A stretch of 64,000 bases of DNA from Streptomyces platensis (GCF_008704855.1 NZ_CP023691.1:6944001-7008000); one strand, 5' to 3'. Shown: positions 41,728-50,727, numbered from the stretch's first letter. Notes: a model not told the origin generated them from the sequence alone. A program made the numbers and translations.

Positions 41728-42528
41728 CTACGCCGGCGTCTGATTCGCGAGCGCCACCGACAGCTGCGCCGCGACGTCCTGAAGCACCGGCACGATCTTG
41801 TCCGTCGACGCCTCGGTCACGCGGCCGGTCGGGCCGGAGATGGAGATCGCCGCCGAGGTGGGGGAGTTGGGCACCGGCACCGCCAGGCAGCGGACGCCGA
41901 TCTCCTGCTCGTTGTCGTCGACCGCGTAGCCGAGGCGGCGGACATCGTCGAGCGCTTCCAGGAAGCGGTCCGGGTCGGTGATCGTCTTGTCGGTCGCGGC
42001 GGGCATGCCGGTGCGGGCGAGCAGTGCGCGGACCTCCTCCGCCGGGTGGTGGGCCAGCAGGGCCTTGCCGACGCCGGTGGAGTGCGGCAATACCCGGCGG
42101 CCGACCTCGGTGAACATCCGTACCGCGTGCCGGGACGGGACCTGGGCGACATAGACGATCTCGTCGCCGTCGAGCAGCGCCATATTGGCGGTCTCGCCGG
42201 TCTCCTCGACCAGACGGGCCAGGAACGGCCGGGCCCAGGTGCCCAGCAGCCGTGAGGAGCTCTCGCCGAGCCGGATCAGCCGGGGGCCCAGCGCGTAGCG
42301 GCGGTTGGGCTGCTGGCGGACGTAGCCGCAGGCGACGAGCGTGCGCATCAGGCGGTGGATGGTGGGGAGCGGCAGCCCGCTGCTGGTGGAGAGCTCGCTC
42401 AGGCCGACCTCGCCGCCGGCGTCGGCCATCCGCTCCAGCAGGTCGAAGGCGCGCTCGAGGGACTGGACGCCGCCGCTGGCGCCTGGCTTGGCTTCGGCGG
42501 CGGAGGGGCTGGCGCTGGACGACGGCAC
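41728..42528 (-). CDS. allR: IclR family regulator, AllR-like
   Basis: A 266-residue IclR regulator. N-terminal winged HTH (residues ~20-85: GVQSLERAFDLLERMADAGG, SELSTSSGLPLPTIHRLMRT, YVRQQPNRRYALGPRLIRLG). C-terminal effector domain with GETANMALLDGDEIVYVAQV, STGVGKALLAHHPAEEVRAL and the ending DNEQEIGVRCLAVPVPNS. It is divergent from the allantoin-type racemase and precedes the allantoin permease and allantoinase genes, the setting of AllR, the allantoin-pathway repressor that responds to glyoxylate-type ligands in other bacteria. Box B (42759-42773) lies in the shared promoter. The specific name is from context. Confidence 0.87.
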   Translation of the reverse strand: MPSSSASPSAAEAKPGASGGVQSLERAFDLLERMADAGGEVGLSELSTSSGLPLPTIHRLMRTLVACGYVRQQPNRRYALGPRLIRLGESSSRLLGTWARPFLARLVEETGETANMALLDGDEIVYVAQVPSRHAVRMFTEVGRRVLPHSTGVGKALLAHHPAEEVRALLARTGMPAATDKTITDPDRFLEALDDVRRLGYAVDDNEQEIGVRCLAVPVPNSPTSAAISISGPTGRVTEASTDKIVPVLQDVAAQLSVALANQTPA

Positions 42529-42758
42529 GGAGCGTTCCTTTCGGGCGGGTCAGACCGGTCTCGGCTGGGGCGTACGGGCGCCGGGCCCGACCGGAGAAGC
42601 CTACCGGTCCCCTTACGTTGACACATGGACTCTCGCACACCCGTTCCCGCCGGTCAGGCCCGCTTTGTCCCATGAGGGTCACGGGCGGGCGCAGACCTGG
42701 CCCCGATCCCTTGACGGTGCCAGTGGCCATAGCTACGTTCTGCTGCGCGAAACATACT

Positions 42759-42773
42759 GTCCATTCTGTGGAA
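42759..42773. promoter_or_regulatory. Box B, allR/racemase copy (GTCCATTCTGTGGAA)
   Basis: 15-bp word like those before hyi and aceB, ending 22 bases before the racemase ATG and 231 bases from the allR start. An inner TCCA-TTCTG-TGGA palindrome is perfect. No -35/-10 pair is obvious. Confidence 0.5.
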
Positions 42774-42795
42774 TCCTCCAAATCGCTGGAGCGTC

Positions 42796-43584
42796 ATGCG
42801 CATTCTCGTCATGAACCCGAACACCACGGCTTCCATGACCGCTTCGATCCGCGCCACCGCCACCACAGCCGCCGCCCAGGGCACCGAGATCATCGCCACC
42901 GAACCCCTCTGGGGGCCGGAGTCCATCGAGGGCCACTTCGAGGGGTATCTCAGCGCCGCGGCCGTCCTGGACCGGCTCGCCACCCTCGACCTGTCCTTCG
43001 ACGCGCTGGTCATGGCCGGTTTCGGCGAACCGGGCCGGGAGGGCGCCCAGGAGCTGCTGGACGTACCCGTCCTGGACATCACCGAGAGCGCCGCCCAGAT
43101 GGCGATGATGCTCGGCCACGCCTACGGCATCGTCACCACCCTCGACCGTGCCGTACCGCAGATCCGGGACCGGCTGCTGACCGCGGGACTCCTCCAGCGC
43201 TGCGCCGCGGTCCGGGGCACCGGGCTCGGCGTCCTGGAGCTGGAGGAGGACGCGGAGCGGACCGTCGAAGTGATCATCGAGACCGCCCGGGAGGTCGTCC
43301 GGGACGGCGCCGAGGTGATCTGTCTGGGCTGCGGCGGGATGGCCGGGCTCCAGGAGAAGGTCGCCGCGGCGCTGGGTGTGCCGGTGGTGGACGGTGTCGC
43401 CGCGGCGGTGAAGTTCGCGGAGGCGGTCGTCGGCCTCGGGCTGACCACCAGTACGGGACGGAGTTTCGCGCCGCCCCGCCCGAAAGTCATCGGCTCCTGG
43501 CCGCTGAGCGCCCATCTGTCTCCGGGGCGCGCTCAGGTCTCCCCACGGCACACCGCATTTTCGGCACAGACATCAGGCATCTGA
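42796..43584 (+). CDS. Asp/Glu/hydantoin racemase, allantoin racemase-like
   Basis: A 262-residue Asp/Glu/hydantoin racemase family protein. The start RILVMNPNTTASMTASIRAT and the central MAGFGEPGREGAQELLDVPV are typical. VICLGCGGMAGLQEKVAAAL carries the second catalytic Cys (residue ~177); the first is usually near residue 75-80, and the FDALVMAGFGEPG position holds Gly here instead of Cys, a two-base-mechanism oddity. It would racemise S- and R-allantoin or a hydantoin. First of a row with the permease (51 bases gap). The last 40 residues are a loose tail beyond the family. Confidence 0.83.
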   Translation: MRILVMNPNTTASMTASIRATATTAAAQGTEIIATEPLWGPESIEGHFEGYLSAAAVLDRLATLDLSFDALVMAGFGEPGREGAQELLDVPVLDITESAAQMAMMLGHAYGIVTTLDRAVPQIRDRLLTAGLLQRCAAVRGTGLGVLELEEDAERTVEVIIETAREVVRDGAEVICLGCGGMAGLQEKVAAALGVPVVDGVAAAVKFAEAVVGLGLTTSTGRSFAPPRPKVIGSWPLSAHLSPGRAQVSPRHTAFSAQTSGI

Positions 43585-43635
43585 CAAATAATTCTCGTAA
43601 TTCCCGAGCTCCACCCCATCTGCCTGGGAGGACAC

Positions 43636-45183
43636 GTGACCACCACCCCGAAGCCCCCACCGCCGGACCCGCGCCTCTTCAACGAGGACCTCGCGCCGGC
43701 CCCCGAGCGCAAATGGGGCACGTACAGCATCTTCGCGCTGTGGATGTCCGACACCCACGCGATCAGCAATTACGCCTTCGCCGCCAGCCTGTTCGTGCTC
43801 GGCCTGCCGGCCTGGGAGGTGTTCGTCGCGCTGCTGGCCGGCATCTCGATCGTCTACTGGCTGATGAACCGCATGGGCCACGCCGGACACCGGACCGGCG
43901 TCCCCTACCCGGTGCTCGCCCGGGCGAGCTGGGGCGTGTACGGCGCCAATATCCCCGCGCTGCTGCGCGCGATCATGGCCGTGGCCTGGTACGGCATCCA
44001 GACCTGGCTGGCCTCGACCGCCGTGGTCCTGCTGACCCTTCAGCTCGCGCCGGGCCTGGAGGTCTATCACCACAACTCCGTGCTGGGGCTGTCCACCCTG
44101 GGCTGGATCGCGTTCATGGTGATGTGGGGGCTTCAGGCCGTGCTGCTGACCCGCGGCATGGAGTTCATCCGCAAGGTGCAGGACTTCGCGACCGGCCCGG
44201 TGGTCTGGCTCGTGGTGCTGGCGCTCGCCGTGTATCTCGTCGTCAAGGCCGGTGGTGACATCTCGCTGACCCGCAGCCTCACCGGGCTCAGCGGCTCCGC
44301 GCAGCTCGAACAGAGCCTCATCGCGGTCAGCCTGACCGTGGCCACCTTTCTGACCCTGGTCCTCAATTACGCGGACTTCGCCCGCTTCACGCCCGATCAC
44401 CGCTCCTACCGGCGCGGCAATCTGATCGGGCTGCCGGTGAACTTCACCGCCTTCGCGGTGGTCGCCGTGCTGGTCACCGCGGGCACCATCTCGGTCTTCG
44501 GGGAGGCGATCTACGACCCGGTGAAGGTGATCCAGAAGATCGACAACCCGGTGGTCACCGTCATCGGCGCGCTGGCCTTCATCGTCGCCACCATCGGCAT
44601 CAATGTCGTCGCCAACTTCGTCTCGCCCGCCTACGACTTCGCCAATCTCGCGCCGAAGTATCTGAACTTCCGGCGCGGCGGCATGATCACCGCGGTGCTG
44701 GCCGTCGTCGTCATGCCCTGGAAGCTGTACTCCTCGGCACTGGTGATCCAGTACTTCCTGGGGGCGCTGGGCGCCTTCCTCGGTCCGTTGGTGGCGATTC
44801 TGCTCGTTGACTACTACCTGCTGCGCCGGGGCCGGATCGATGTCGATGCACTGTTCTCGGCCGATGCACGAGGGGCTTATTTCTACCGGCGGGGCTACAA
44901 CCCGCGGGCCGTGCTCGCCTTCCTGCCGGCCGCCGCGGTCTCGGCCGCGCTCGCGCTGGTCCCGGTCTTCGAGGTGGTCGCGCCGTTCTCCTGGGTCTTC
45001 GGAATGGGACTCGCCGGCGGGCTCTACGCCCTGCTCCCGGGCCGTGACCGGTCCACCGCGGGTGCCGGACCGATCCCGGACGGGATCATCCCGTCGCAGG
45101 TCAGCGCCGCTGTGGTGGGGGAGCCGGTGGCGTCGGAGGGAGCCGGGGCGGTCGTCGTGCCGGTGCCGGCCGAGGGGTCTTGA
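43636..45183 (+). CDS. NCS1 family allantoin permease
   Basis: A 515-residue nucleobase:cation symporter-1 (Mhp1/PucI type). Twelve hydrophobic segments; start region FNEDLAPAPERKWGTYSIFA and LWMSDTHAISNYAFAASLF (helix 1 with the substrate Trp/Asn side), RTGVPYPVLARASWGVYGAN (helix 3 region), AWYGIQTWLAS, LVLNYADFARFTPDHRSYRR and NFVSPAYDFANLAPKYLNFR (helix 8, ion site). The C-terminal 50 residues are loose. It would import allantoin or a hydantoin. GTG 43636 has GGGAGGACAC before it. Coupled in order racemase-permease, followed by a box A and allantoinase. Confidence 0.93.
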   Translation: MTTTPKPPPPDPRLFNEDLAPAPERKWGTYSIFALWMSDTHAISNYAFAASLFVLGLPAWEVFVALLAGISIVYWLMNRMGHAGHRTGVPYPVLARASWGVYGANIPALLRAIMAVAWYGIQTWLASTAVVLLTLQLAPGLEVYHHNSVLGLSTLGWIAFMVMWGLQAVLLTRGMEFIRKVQDFATGPVVWLVVLALAVYLVVKAGGDISLTRSLTGLSGSAQLEQSLIAVSLTVATFLTLVLNYADFARFTPDHRSYRRGNLIGLPVNFTAFAVVAVLVTAGTISVFGEAIYDPVKVIQKIDNPVVTVIGALAFIVATIGINVVANFVSPAYDFANLAPKYLNFRRGGMITAVLAVVVMPWKLYSSALVIQYFLGALGAFLGPLVAILLVDYYLLRRGRIDVDALFSADARGAYFYRRGYNPRAVLAFLPAAAVSAALALVPVFEVVAPFSWVFGMGLAGGLYALLPGRDRSTAGAGPIPDGIIPSQVSAAVVGEPVASEGAGAVVVPVPAEGS

Positions 45184-45210
45184 CGGGCCGGGGTCCGGAG
45201 TGAAGACTCG

Positions 45211-45227
45211 TTCAACAGATTGTTGAA
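45211..45227. promoter_or_regulatory. Box A, allB copy (perfect palindrome)
   Basis: TTCAACAGATTGTTGAA, perfect 7-bp arms around GAT, 115 bases upstream of allB. The clearest of the four copies. The gap 45184-45341 has no gene. Confidence 0.75.
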
Positions 45228-45341
45228 TGGGTGGGGCGTCCGAGTGTGCAGGGCACGCTCCGGAGGGCACGGCCACCCCGGCGGCCGTGCACCCCACCCG
45301 CCCACACGCCACGATGAGAACAGCTACGAGGAGGGGACCGG

Positions 45342-46685
45342 GTGTCCGAAACAGAGCTGGTGCTGCGCTCCCGGCGCGTCGTCACCCCAGAGGGCACGCG
45401 CGCCGCGTCCGTCGTCGTCAAGGACGGCAGGATCGCCGCGGTGCTGCCGTACGACGACCGGGCTCCGGCCGGGGCGCGGGTCGAGGACTTCGGTGACGAC
45501 GTCCTGCTGCCCGGCCTCGTCGACACCCACGTCCACGTCAACGACCCCGGCCGCACCGAGTGGGAGGGCTTCTGGACCGCCACCCGCGCGGCCGCGGCCG
45601 GCGGGATCACCACCCTCGTGGACATGCCGCTCAACAGCCTCCCGCCCACCACCACGGCCGCCCACCTCGACACCAAGCGCGCGGTCGCCCGCAGCAAGGC
45701 CCATATCGACGTCGGCTTCTGGGGCGGCGCGATCCCCGGCAACGTCAAGGACCTGCGCCCGCTGCACGACGCCGGGGTCTTCGGCTTCAAATGCTTTCTG
45801 TCGCCGTCCGGCGTGGACGAGTTCCCCGAGGTCGACCAGCGGCAACTGGCCGCCGCCCTCGGCGAGATCGCGGGCTTCGACGGCCTGCTGATCGTGCACG
45901 CCGAGGACCCGGGCCACCTGGACGCGGCCCCCCAACCGCACGGCCCCAAGTACGCCGACTTCCTCGCCTCCCGCCCGCGGATCTCCGAGAACGACGCCAT
46001 CGCCGGGCTGATCGTGCTCGCCCAGCGGCTCGACGCACGGGTCCATGTCCTGCATCTGTCCTCCAGCGACGCGCTGCCGCTGATCGCCGCCGCCAAGCGC
46101 GAGGGCGTCCGGATCACCGTCGAGTCGTGCCCGCACTTCCTGACCCTGACCGCCGAGGAAATCCCGGACGGCGCAACGGAGTTCAAGTGCTGCCCGCCGA
46201 TCCGGGAGGCCGCCAACCAGGACGCCCTGTGGGAGGGCCTGGCCGACGGCACCATCGACTGCATCGTCTCCGACCACTCGCCGTCCACCGCCGACCTCAA
46301 GACCGCCGATTTCGGCGCGGCCTGGGGCGGCATCTCCTCCCTCCAGCTCGGGCTGCCCGCCATCTGGACCGACGCCCGCGAGCGCGGCCACACCCTCGAC
46401 GACGTGGTGCGCTGGATGGCCACCGCACCGGCGGCGCTGGTCGGCCTCGACCGGAAGGGCGCCATCGAGCCCGGCCGGGACGCGGACTTCACCGTCCTCG
46501 CCCCCGAGGAGACCTTCACCGTCGACCCGCAGGCCCTCCAGCACCGCAACAAGATCACCGCCTACGCCGGAAAGACCCTGTACGGCGTCGTACGGTCCAC
46601 CTGGCTGCGCGGCCGCCGGATCAACGACGGCGCCACCCTCACCGAACCCACCGGCGAACTGCTCGAACGGCCGCACCGCCCATGA
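45342..46685 (+). CDS. allB: Allantoinase
   Basis: A 447-residue cyclic amidohydrolase that opens allantoin to allantoate. Family motifs: [19 protein letters not shown] (HxH; residues ~58-76), the carbamylated Lys in [16 protein letters not shown] (~145-160), [10 protein letters not shown] (His; ~185), [17 protein letters not shown] (His), and [20 protein letters not shown] (Asp; ~310). C-terminal [19 protein letters not shown] is typical. Length matches AllB. GTG 45342 follows GAGGAGGGGACCGG. No allantoicase or allantoate amidohydrolase follows, unlike many relatives. Confidence 0.96.
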   Translation: MSETELVLRSRRVVTPEGTRAASVVVKDGRIAAVLPYDDRAPAGARVEDFGDDVLLPGLVDTHVHVNDPGRTEWEGFWTATRAAAAGGITTLVDMPLNSLPPTTTAAHLDTKRAVARSKAHIDVGFWGGAIPGNVKDLRPLHDAGVFGFKCFLSPSGVDEFPEVDQRQLAAALGEIAGFDGLLIVHAEDPGHLDAAPQPHGPKYADFLASRPRISENDAIAGLIVLAQRLDARVHVLHLSSSDALPLIAAAKREGVRITVESCPHFLTLTAEEIPDGATEFKCCPPIREAANQDALWEGLADGTIDCIVSDHSPSTADLKTADFGAAWGGISSLQLGLPAIWTDARERGHTLDDVVRWMATAPAALVGLDRKGAIEPGRDADFTVLAPEETFTVDPQALQHRNKITAYAGKTLYGVVRSTWLRGRRINDGATLTEPTGELLERPHRP

Positions 46686-46780
46686 CCGCGGACAGTATGC
46701 GGCGGGTGGTCGCGCGGCATGACGAGCTGAGCGGCTGACGGTTCCGGGGGCCGGGTCCGGCGCCCCGGCGCCCGGCCGGT

Positions 46781-47461
46781 TCACTCGGCTACGGAGTGCC
46801 AGAACATGAGCTCGTACGCCTGGAGGAGACGGCCGTAGCGATGTGCTGTGGCCGGCTGCGCCTGACCGGTGTCGAGGCCGTGCTGGACCGCCTCGCGCGC
46901 CTTCTCCTCGACGGCCGGGGCCGGCTCGGCGAAGAGGGCGAAGAAGCCGCGGGCCGCCTCGGGGAAGCCGTAGTGGTCGCGCATCGCCGCCGCCACGGTC
47001 GCGCAATAGCCGCCCCAGGCAGCGAAGTTGGCGGTCAGCGCGATCGCCACATCGGCCGGCTCGCCGCCCAGTGCGAGCCGTGCCGCGTAGGACGGATAGG
47101 CCTGGCAGCCGGGCCGCGGCTGGTAGGCCGCGATCTGCCGCTCGGTCAGCTCACAGGCGTCCGCCAGCCCGGCCAGCTGCTTCAGCGCCCGCGTCTCGCC
47201 CTGGGCGAGCAGATCGAAGAAGTCGGCGACGGGCGGGTCGCCGTCCGCCCGCCGCGCCAGATGCTGGAAGCTGAGCCGGTCGGCGGCGATCACCTGGTGC
47301 TGTTCGAGGGCGAAGGTGGCGAACACGGAGCGCGGCGCCGCACCCGCCTCGATCTGTGCGACCAGCCGGTTGGCGGCGGAGTCCGGGGCGAGCGCGCGGA
47401 CCGCGTCGTCCAGCACGACGGCCGCGGTCGGACGAGGGGCATCGGGGGCGGTTCGGGCCAT
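46781..47461 (-). CDS. TenA/PqqC-like family protein
   Basis: A 226-residue all-helical protein like thiaminase-II/TenA, without clear catalytic assignment. HHxx residues: FATFALEQHQVIAADRLSFQ, HLARRADGDPPVADFFDLLA, AYQPRPGCQAYPSYAARLAL (a Cys at TenA-like position, residue ~117), ALTANFAAWGGYCATVAAAM and a C-terminal YELMFWHSVAE. TenA cleaves or salvages thiamine pyrimidine; homologues elsewhere are regulators or haem/PQQ-type proteins. ATG 47461 follows GGAGGAGAC. Stands alone, convergent with allB across a short gap. Links to allantoin are not shown. Confidence 0.77.
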   Translation of the reverse strand: MARTAPDAPRPTAAVVLDDAVRALAPDSAANRLVAQIEAGAAPRSVFATFALEQHQVIAADRLSFQHLARRADGDPPVADFFDLLAQGETRALKQLAGLADACELTERQIAAYQPRPGCQAYPSYAARLALGGEPADVAIALTANFAAWGGYCATVAAAMRDHYGFPEAARGFFALFAEPAPAVEEKAREAVQHGLDTGQAQPATAHRYGRLLQAYELMFWHSVAE

Positions 47462-47667
47462 GAGTCGGTCTCCTCCGGGGCGAGGGCGGTGGCCAGCACC
47501 TCAGATTAGGGCGCGGGGCCGCCGCCGCGGGGGAGATGACGCGACGCCGACGGGCGAACCGCCGTCGTCCGCGGAAGGGGAACGCGGCACACCGCCGGGC
47601 GTGCCGCGTCCGCCCCGCACCGGGCGCTACGGGACGCACCACGCGGCCCGTCCCCATCGGTCGCCCC

Positions 47668-50355
47668 TCAGTGCACCACCACCTCATTGACCTCGGGCGC
47701 CGCGGTCCCGGCCCGCCACACCAGCCGGACCCCTTCGACCGCGCCGTCACCGACCGGAAGGCGCGTATAGGCGCCGGACAGGGTGCCGAGGGTGCGCCAG
47801 GCGCCGCCCGTGCGGACCTCGACCCTCGCCGCCCCGGATGGCGCGCCCTGCGGCCGCAGTACGACCACGGACCGCGCCGCGCGGGGTGCGTCGGGCGTGA
47901 ACTCCAGGGCCTCGCCGGGCTGCGCCGCCCGTGCCGCGCGATAGCCGGTCGCCGGATCGCCGTCCGCCGCCGACCGCAGCGCGCTGCCCTCCGCCGCGGG
48001 CGGGCCTCCGGCCACCGTGCCCGCGTCGGCCCCGGCCACCGCGAACTCCCGCACCACCAGCCAGTTGTCCTGCGCCTGGGTGGCCCGGGCACGGACGTAC
48101 CGGGCCCGGACACCGGCCGGCGGCTCGACGCGCACCTCGGCCTTCCCGTCGAACGCGGCCAGCCGCTGCCAGCTCTTCCCGTCCGACGAGTACTCCAGGA
48201 CGCCGTGCCGCAGATAGTCGTCCGGGCTGCCGCTCTTGCCCATCGCCAGAGTGACGGCCCCCAACGGACGCTCGGCGTGCAGATCCAGCGCCACGAAGGA
48301 ACCGGCCTTGGGCCCCGCGCCGCTCCAGAAGTACGTGGCGTCATCGCCGTCAGTCATACGGGAGACCGCGTTGTCCTGGTAGACGGAGAGATCCGTCGAG
48401 CCCTCGGGGCGGCCGGTGACGCCCAGCGCCCGGTCGTGCGCGGCCACCGCGCCCTCGACGAAGGTGTCCAGCACCCCGTCGGCCACCAGCACCGGAATCC
48501 GCTTCCCGGTCATGTCCACATACACGAACGACCTTGCCGTCCGCACCAACTCCGGGATCTGCTGCCGTAGTTTCCAGGCCCGCGCGCCGTCGTCCGCCTT
48601 GATCGCCTCGATCAGCCGCAGTGCCGTACGGGCCGCGACGCCCCAGGCCCGGGTCGCGTCCAGCCACGGCGCACTGTCCTGCACAAAGCCCCGGTCGGTG
48701 AGCCGTTCGCGCAGCACCGCCGGTGCCTCCTGAAGGTTCCGCAGTACCGCATCGAGTCGCCGCGCCTCGCCGTCCTTCCCGAACTTCTCGATGGCGGCGG
48801 CCAGTTCGGGCGCCTGCCGCGGGTTGAGCGACGAGGCGTAATGGGCATCCGCGAAGGCCCGCAGCGCCCGTGCCGTACGGGCGTCACCGCCGGCCAGCTC
48901 CTCGATCGCCCCGCCCCAGGAGGTCCGGGCGTCATACGCCGAGTCGTTCCACGCGTAGTCCGCCACGGTGTACAGCGCGAGCTTGGACGCCGCGGGCTGG
49001 ATCATCGGGTTCGCGGTGATCCCCGCCAGCTGCTCCGGCAGCCCCTTCTCCCGGCCGTTGAACGGCCCGAGCAGCAGCCGGTTGGTCACATAGTCGTTGA
49101 CCGGGTAGTTGTCCCAGGTCAGGATCGGATGCCCGAAGACCTCCCGGGCCTGCCGGGCCTGGGCGACGGTCATCGTCGGCGCGATCACCCCCACCCCCGT
49201 CCACTCCACCAGCACATCCTTGTCCAGTTGAGTGGCCAGCGCCTTCTTGTACGGCGACGGCTTCACGTCGTAGTACTCGGTCGGCACCATCTGGAGCGGC
49301 TCGGCGCCCGGATGCCGGGCGATGAACTCCTGGTTGACGCGGTTGAGCAGATGCGCCTGCGCGGCACCGGCCGCCCCGCCACCGGTCCCGAACCGGTCCT
49401 TGTCCGCCGCACAGTTCCAGTCCGTGTAACTGATGTCGTCCAACGGCACCGCGAAGGTCCGCACGCCGATGTCCCACAACGTCGCGAACTTGGCGGTCAG
49501 CGCCCGGAGATCCGCGTCGGAGCTGTAGCAGACGGACAACCCCGGGGAGAGCGCATAGGTGAACTCCACATGCCGCGTCCGCGCCCGGTCCACCAGCTCC
49601 TTGATCTGCGCCAACTGGTCCGCGGGGTACGGATCGCGCCACTTCTCCCGTAGATAGGCATCGTCCTTCGGCGAGTACACATAGAGGTTCATCTTGTGCG
49701 CACCGTAGAAGTCCAGCTGGTCGAGGCGGGCCCGGTGCGACCACGGGGTGCCGTAGAACCCCTCGATGACGCCGCGCAGCGGGGTGGCCGGCCAGTCCCG
49801 TACGACGGTGCCCGGCACCCGGGCGCCCCACCGCTCCGCATGCGGCAGCAGTTGCCGCAGCGACTGCGCCGCGTAATAGGTCCCGGCGGCGTCCTTGCCC
49901 GCCAGCGCGATCCGCCCCGCGCCGACGGCCAGCGCATACCCCTCGGCGGGCAACCCGTCGGTGCCCCGCGCGCCCAGCTCCGCCAGCGCCCGCGCCGCGC
50001 CCGCGCCGTCCACATACACCGACAACTGCCCGCCGCCCGGCGCCTGTTCGGCCCGCACGACCCGCTGCGCACCGGCATCCTTCAGCGATGTCTCGACGAC
50101 GGCCAACGCCGCCGCGTCGGCGCGCGGCCCGGCGACGACGGTCACGGCCGGGGTGACGGCGACCTGGTCGGACCGGCTCCGGACGGACCGGGGCGTGGGC
50201 GAAATGGCCCGGGACGCGGCGGCTCCGGGGTGGTCCCGGGCGCCGTCCCGCCCCGCTTTCCCGCCGGAGCCCGGCGGCCCCGCCATGCCCGTCAGCGGGA
50301 TCAGGGCCAGGGCCATGGCCAGCGCGGTGGCCGCCGCGGTGCGCGTACGGTGCAT
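47668..50355 (-). CDS. GH84 beta-N-acetylglucosaminidase (hyaluronidase family), secreted
   Basis: An 895-residue exported GH84 enzyme cleaving O- or N-linked GlcNAc. Signal sequence at 1-25 (ATALAMALALIPLTGMAG). Domains: an N-terminal GH20/GH84 b-domain (residues ~60-170: ALAVVETSLKDAGAQRVVRA), the catalytic barrel from LRGVIEGFYGTPWSHRARLD (~185) with the paired acids in FAVPLDDISYTDWNC (~292), then a helical domain, and C-terminal F5/8-type discoidin modules (~640-790 and ~800-895: YQDNAVSRMTDGDDATYFWS, WQRLAAFDGKAEVRVEPPAG). ATG 50355 follows GAGGAGG. Upstream sits a 21-bp duplication (50468-50509), probably in the promoter. Substrate probably chitin-like or host/soil glycans. Confidence 0.94.
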   Translation of the reverse strand: MHRTRTAAATALAMALALIPLTGMAGPPGSGGKAGRDGARDHPGAAASRAISPTPRSVRSRSDQVAVTPAVTVVAGPRADAAALAVVETSLKDAGAQRVVRAEQAPGGGQLSVYVDGAGAARALAELGARGTDGLPAEGYALAVGAGRIALAGKDAAGTYYAAQSLRQLLPHAERWGARVPGTVVRDWPATPLRGVIEGFYGTPWSHRARLDQLDFYGAHKMNLYVYSPKDDAYLREKWRDPYPADQLAQIKELVDRARTRHVEFTYALSPGLSVCYSSDADLRALTAKFATLWDIGVRTFAVPLDDISYTDWNCAADKDRFGTGGGAAGAAQAHLLNRVNQEFIARHPGAEPLQMVPTEYYDVKPSPYKKALATQLDKDVLVEWTGVGVIAPTMTVAQARQAREVFGHPILTWDNYPVNDYVTNRLLLGPFNGREKGLPEQLAGITANPMIQPAASKLALYTVADYAWNDSAYDARTSWGGAIEELAGGDARTARALRAFADAHYASSLNPRQAPELAAAIEKFGKDGEARRLDAVLRNLQEAPAVLRERLTDRGFVQDSAPWLDATRAWGVAARTALRLIEAIKADDGARAWKLRQQIPELVRTARSFVYVDMTGKRIPVLVADGVLDTFVEGAVAAHDRALGVTGRPEGSTDLSVYQDNAVSRMTDGDDATYFWSGAGPKAGSFVALDLHAERPLGAVTLAMGKSGSPDDYLRHGVLEYSSDGKSWQRLAAFDGKAEVRVEPPAGVRARYVRARATQAQDNWLVVREFAVAGADAGTVAGGPPAAEGSALRSAADGDPATGYRAARAAQPGEALEFTPDAPRAARSVVVLRPQGAPSGAARVEVRTGGAWRTLGTLSGAYTRLPVGDGAVEGVRLVWRAGTAAPEVNEVVVH

Positions 50356-50467
50356 CCTTCGGTCCTCCTCGGTGCGGCGAGGTTCAGGGACGGAGTCGTG
50401 CGACCTCTTCGCGCCAGCAGGCTTCACCTGGCCACCCCATCGGGGCAATGGACTTTCGGACCGAAGT

Positions 50468-50509
50468 GATGGACGTTGCCACCGTTCCGATGGACGTTGC
50501 CACCGTTCC
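50468..50509 (-). repeat. Perfect 21-bp tandem duplication upstream of GH84 gene
   Basis: Two identical adjacent copies (50468-50488, 50489-50509) of a 21-bp unit starting GATGGACGTTGCCACC. On the minus strand it lies 113-154 bases before the GH84 ATG, and on the other side 27 bases from the stop of the small membrane gene. Two helical turns apart, so it could be a double operator (as DasR/GlcNAc type sites would be) or just a slip duplication. Confidence 0.8.
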
Positions 50510-50535
50510 GCGCAGCGCCCGCCAAGGGGCGCCCC

Positions 50536-50727
50536 TTACTGGTTGTTCGCGGCGATCACCACAAGGCTCATCATCGCCAGCAGCACATGCGTCGCGATGA
50601 CATAGATGAACACCCGCACATACAGCCCGCGCGGTGGCTTGTTCTCGACGTACTTCCGGTCAGGCGCCGCCTCGGCGAGCGGCTCCGACGACGGGGGAGT
50701 GGCAGGAACGGTCTGATCGGGCACCAC
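50536..50727 (-). CDS. Small single-span membrane protein (DUF6126-like)
   Basis: A 63-residue protein with one membrane helix at the C-terminus (RVFIYVIATHVLLAMMSLVV with IAANNQ) and a conserved-looking KYVENKPPRGLYVRVFIYVI lead. By memory it matches streptomycete DUF6126 proteins, which are regularly encoded next to an XRE-cupin regulator as here. GTG 50727 follows GGGAAGGACC; a longer frame upstream (to 50787) overlaps the regulator gene and lacks a site. It lies 34 bases after the regulator stop and is probably cotranscribed. Function unknown. Confidence 0.7.
   Translation of the reverse strand: MVPDQTVPATPPSSEPLAEAAPDRKYVENKPPRGLYVRVFIYVIATHVLLAMMSLVVIAANNQ

Noticed and set aside
46682-46738. 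18-codon frame [18 protein letters not shown] after allB
   Set aside because: Too short, no match to allantoicase start, no conserved feature; treated as chance.
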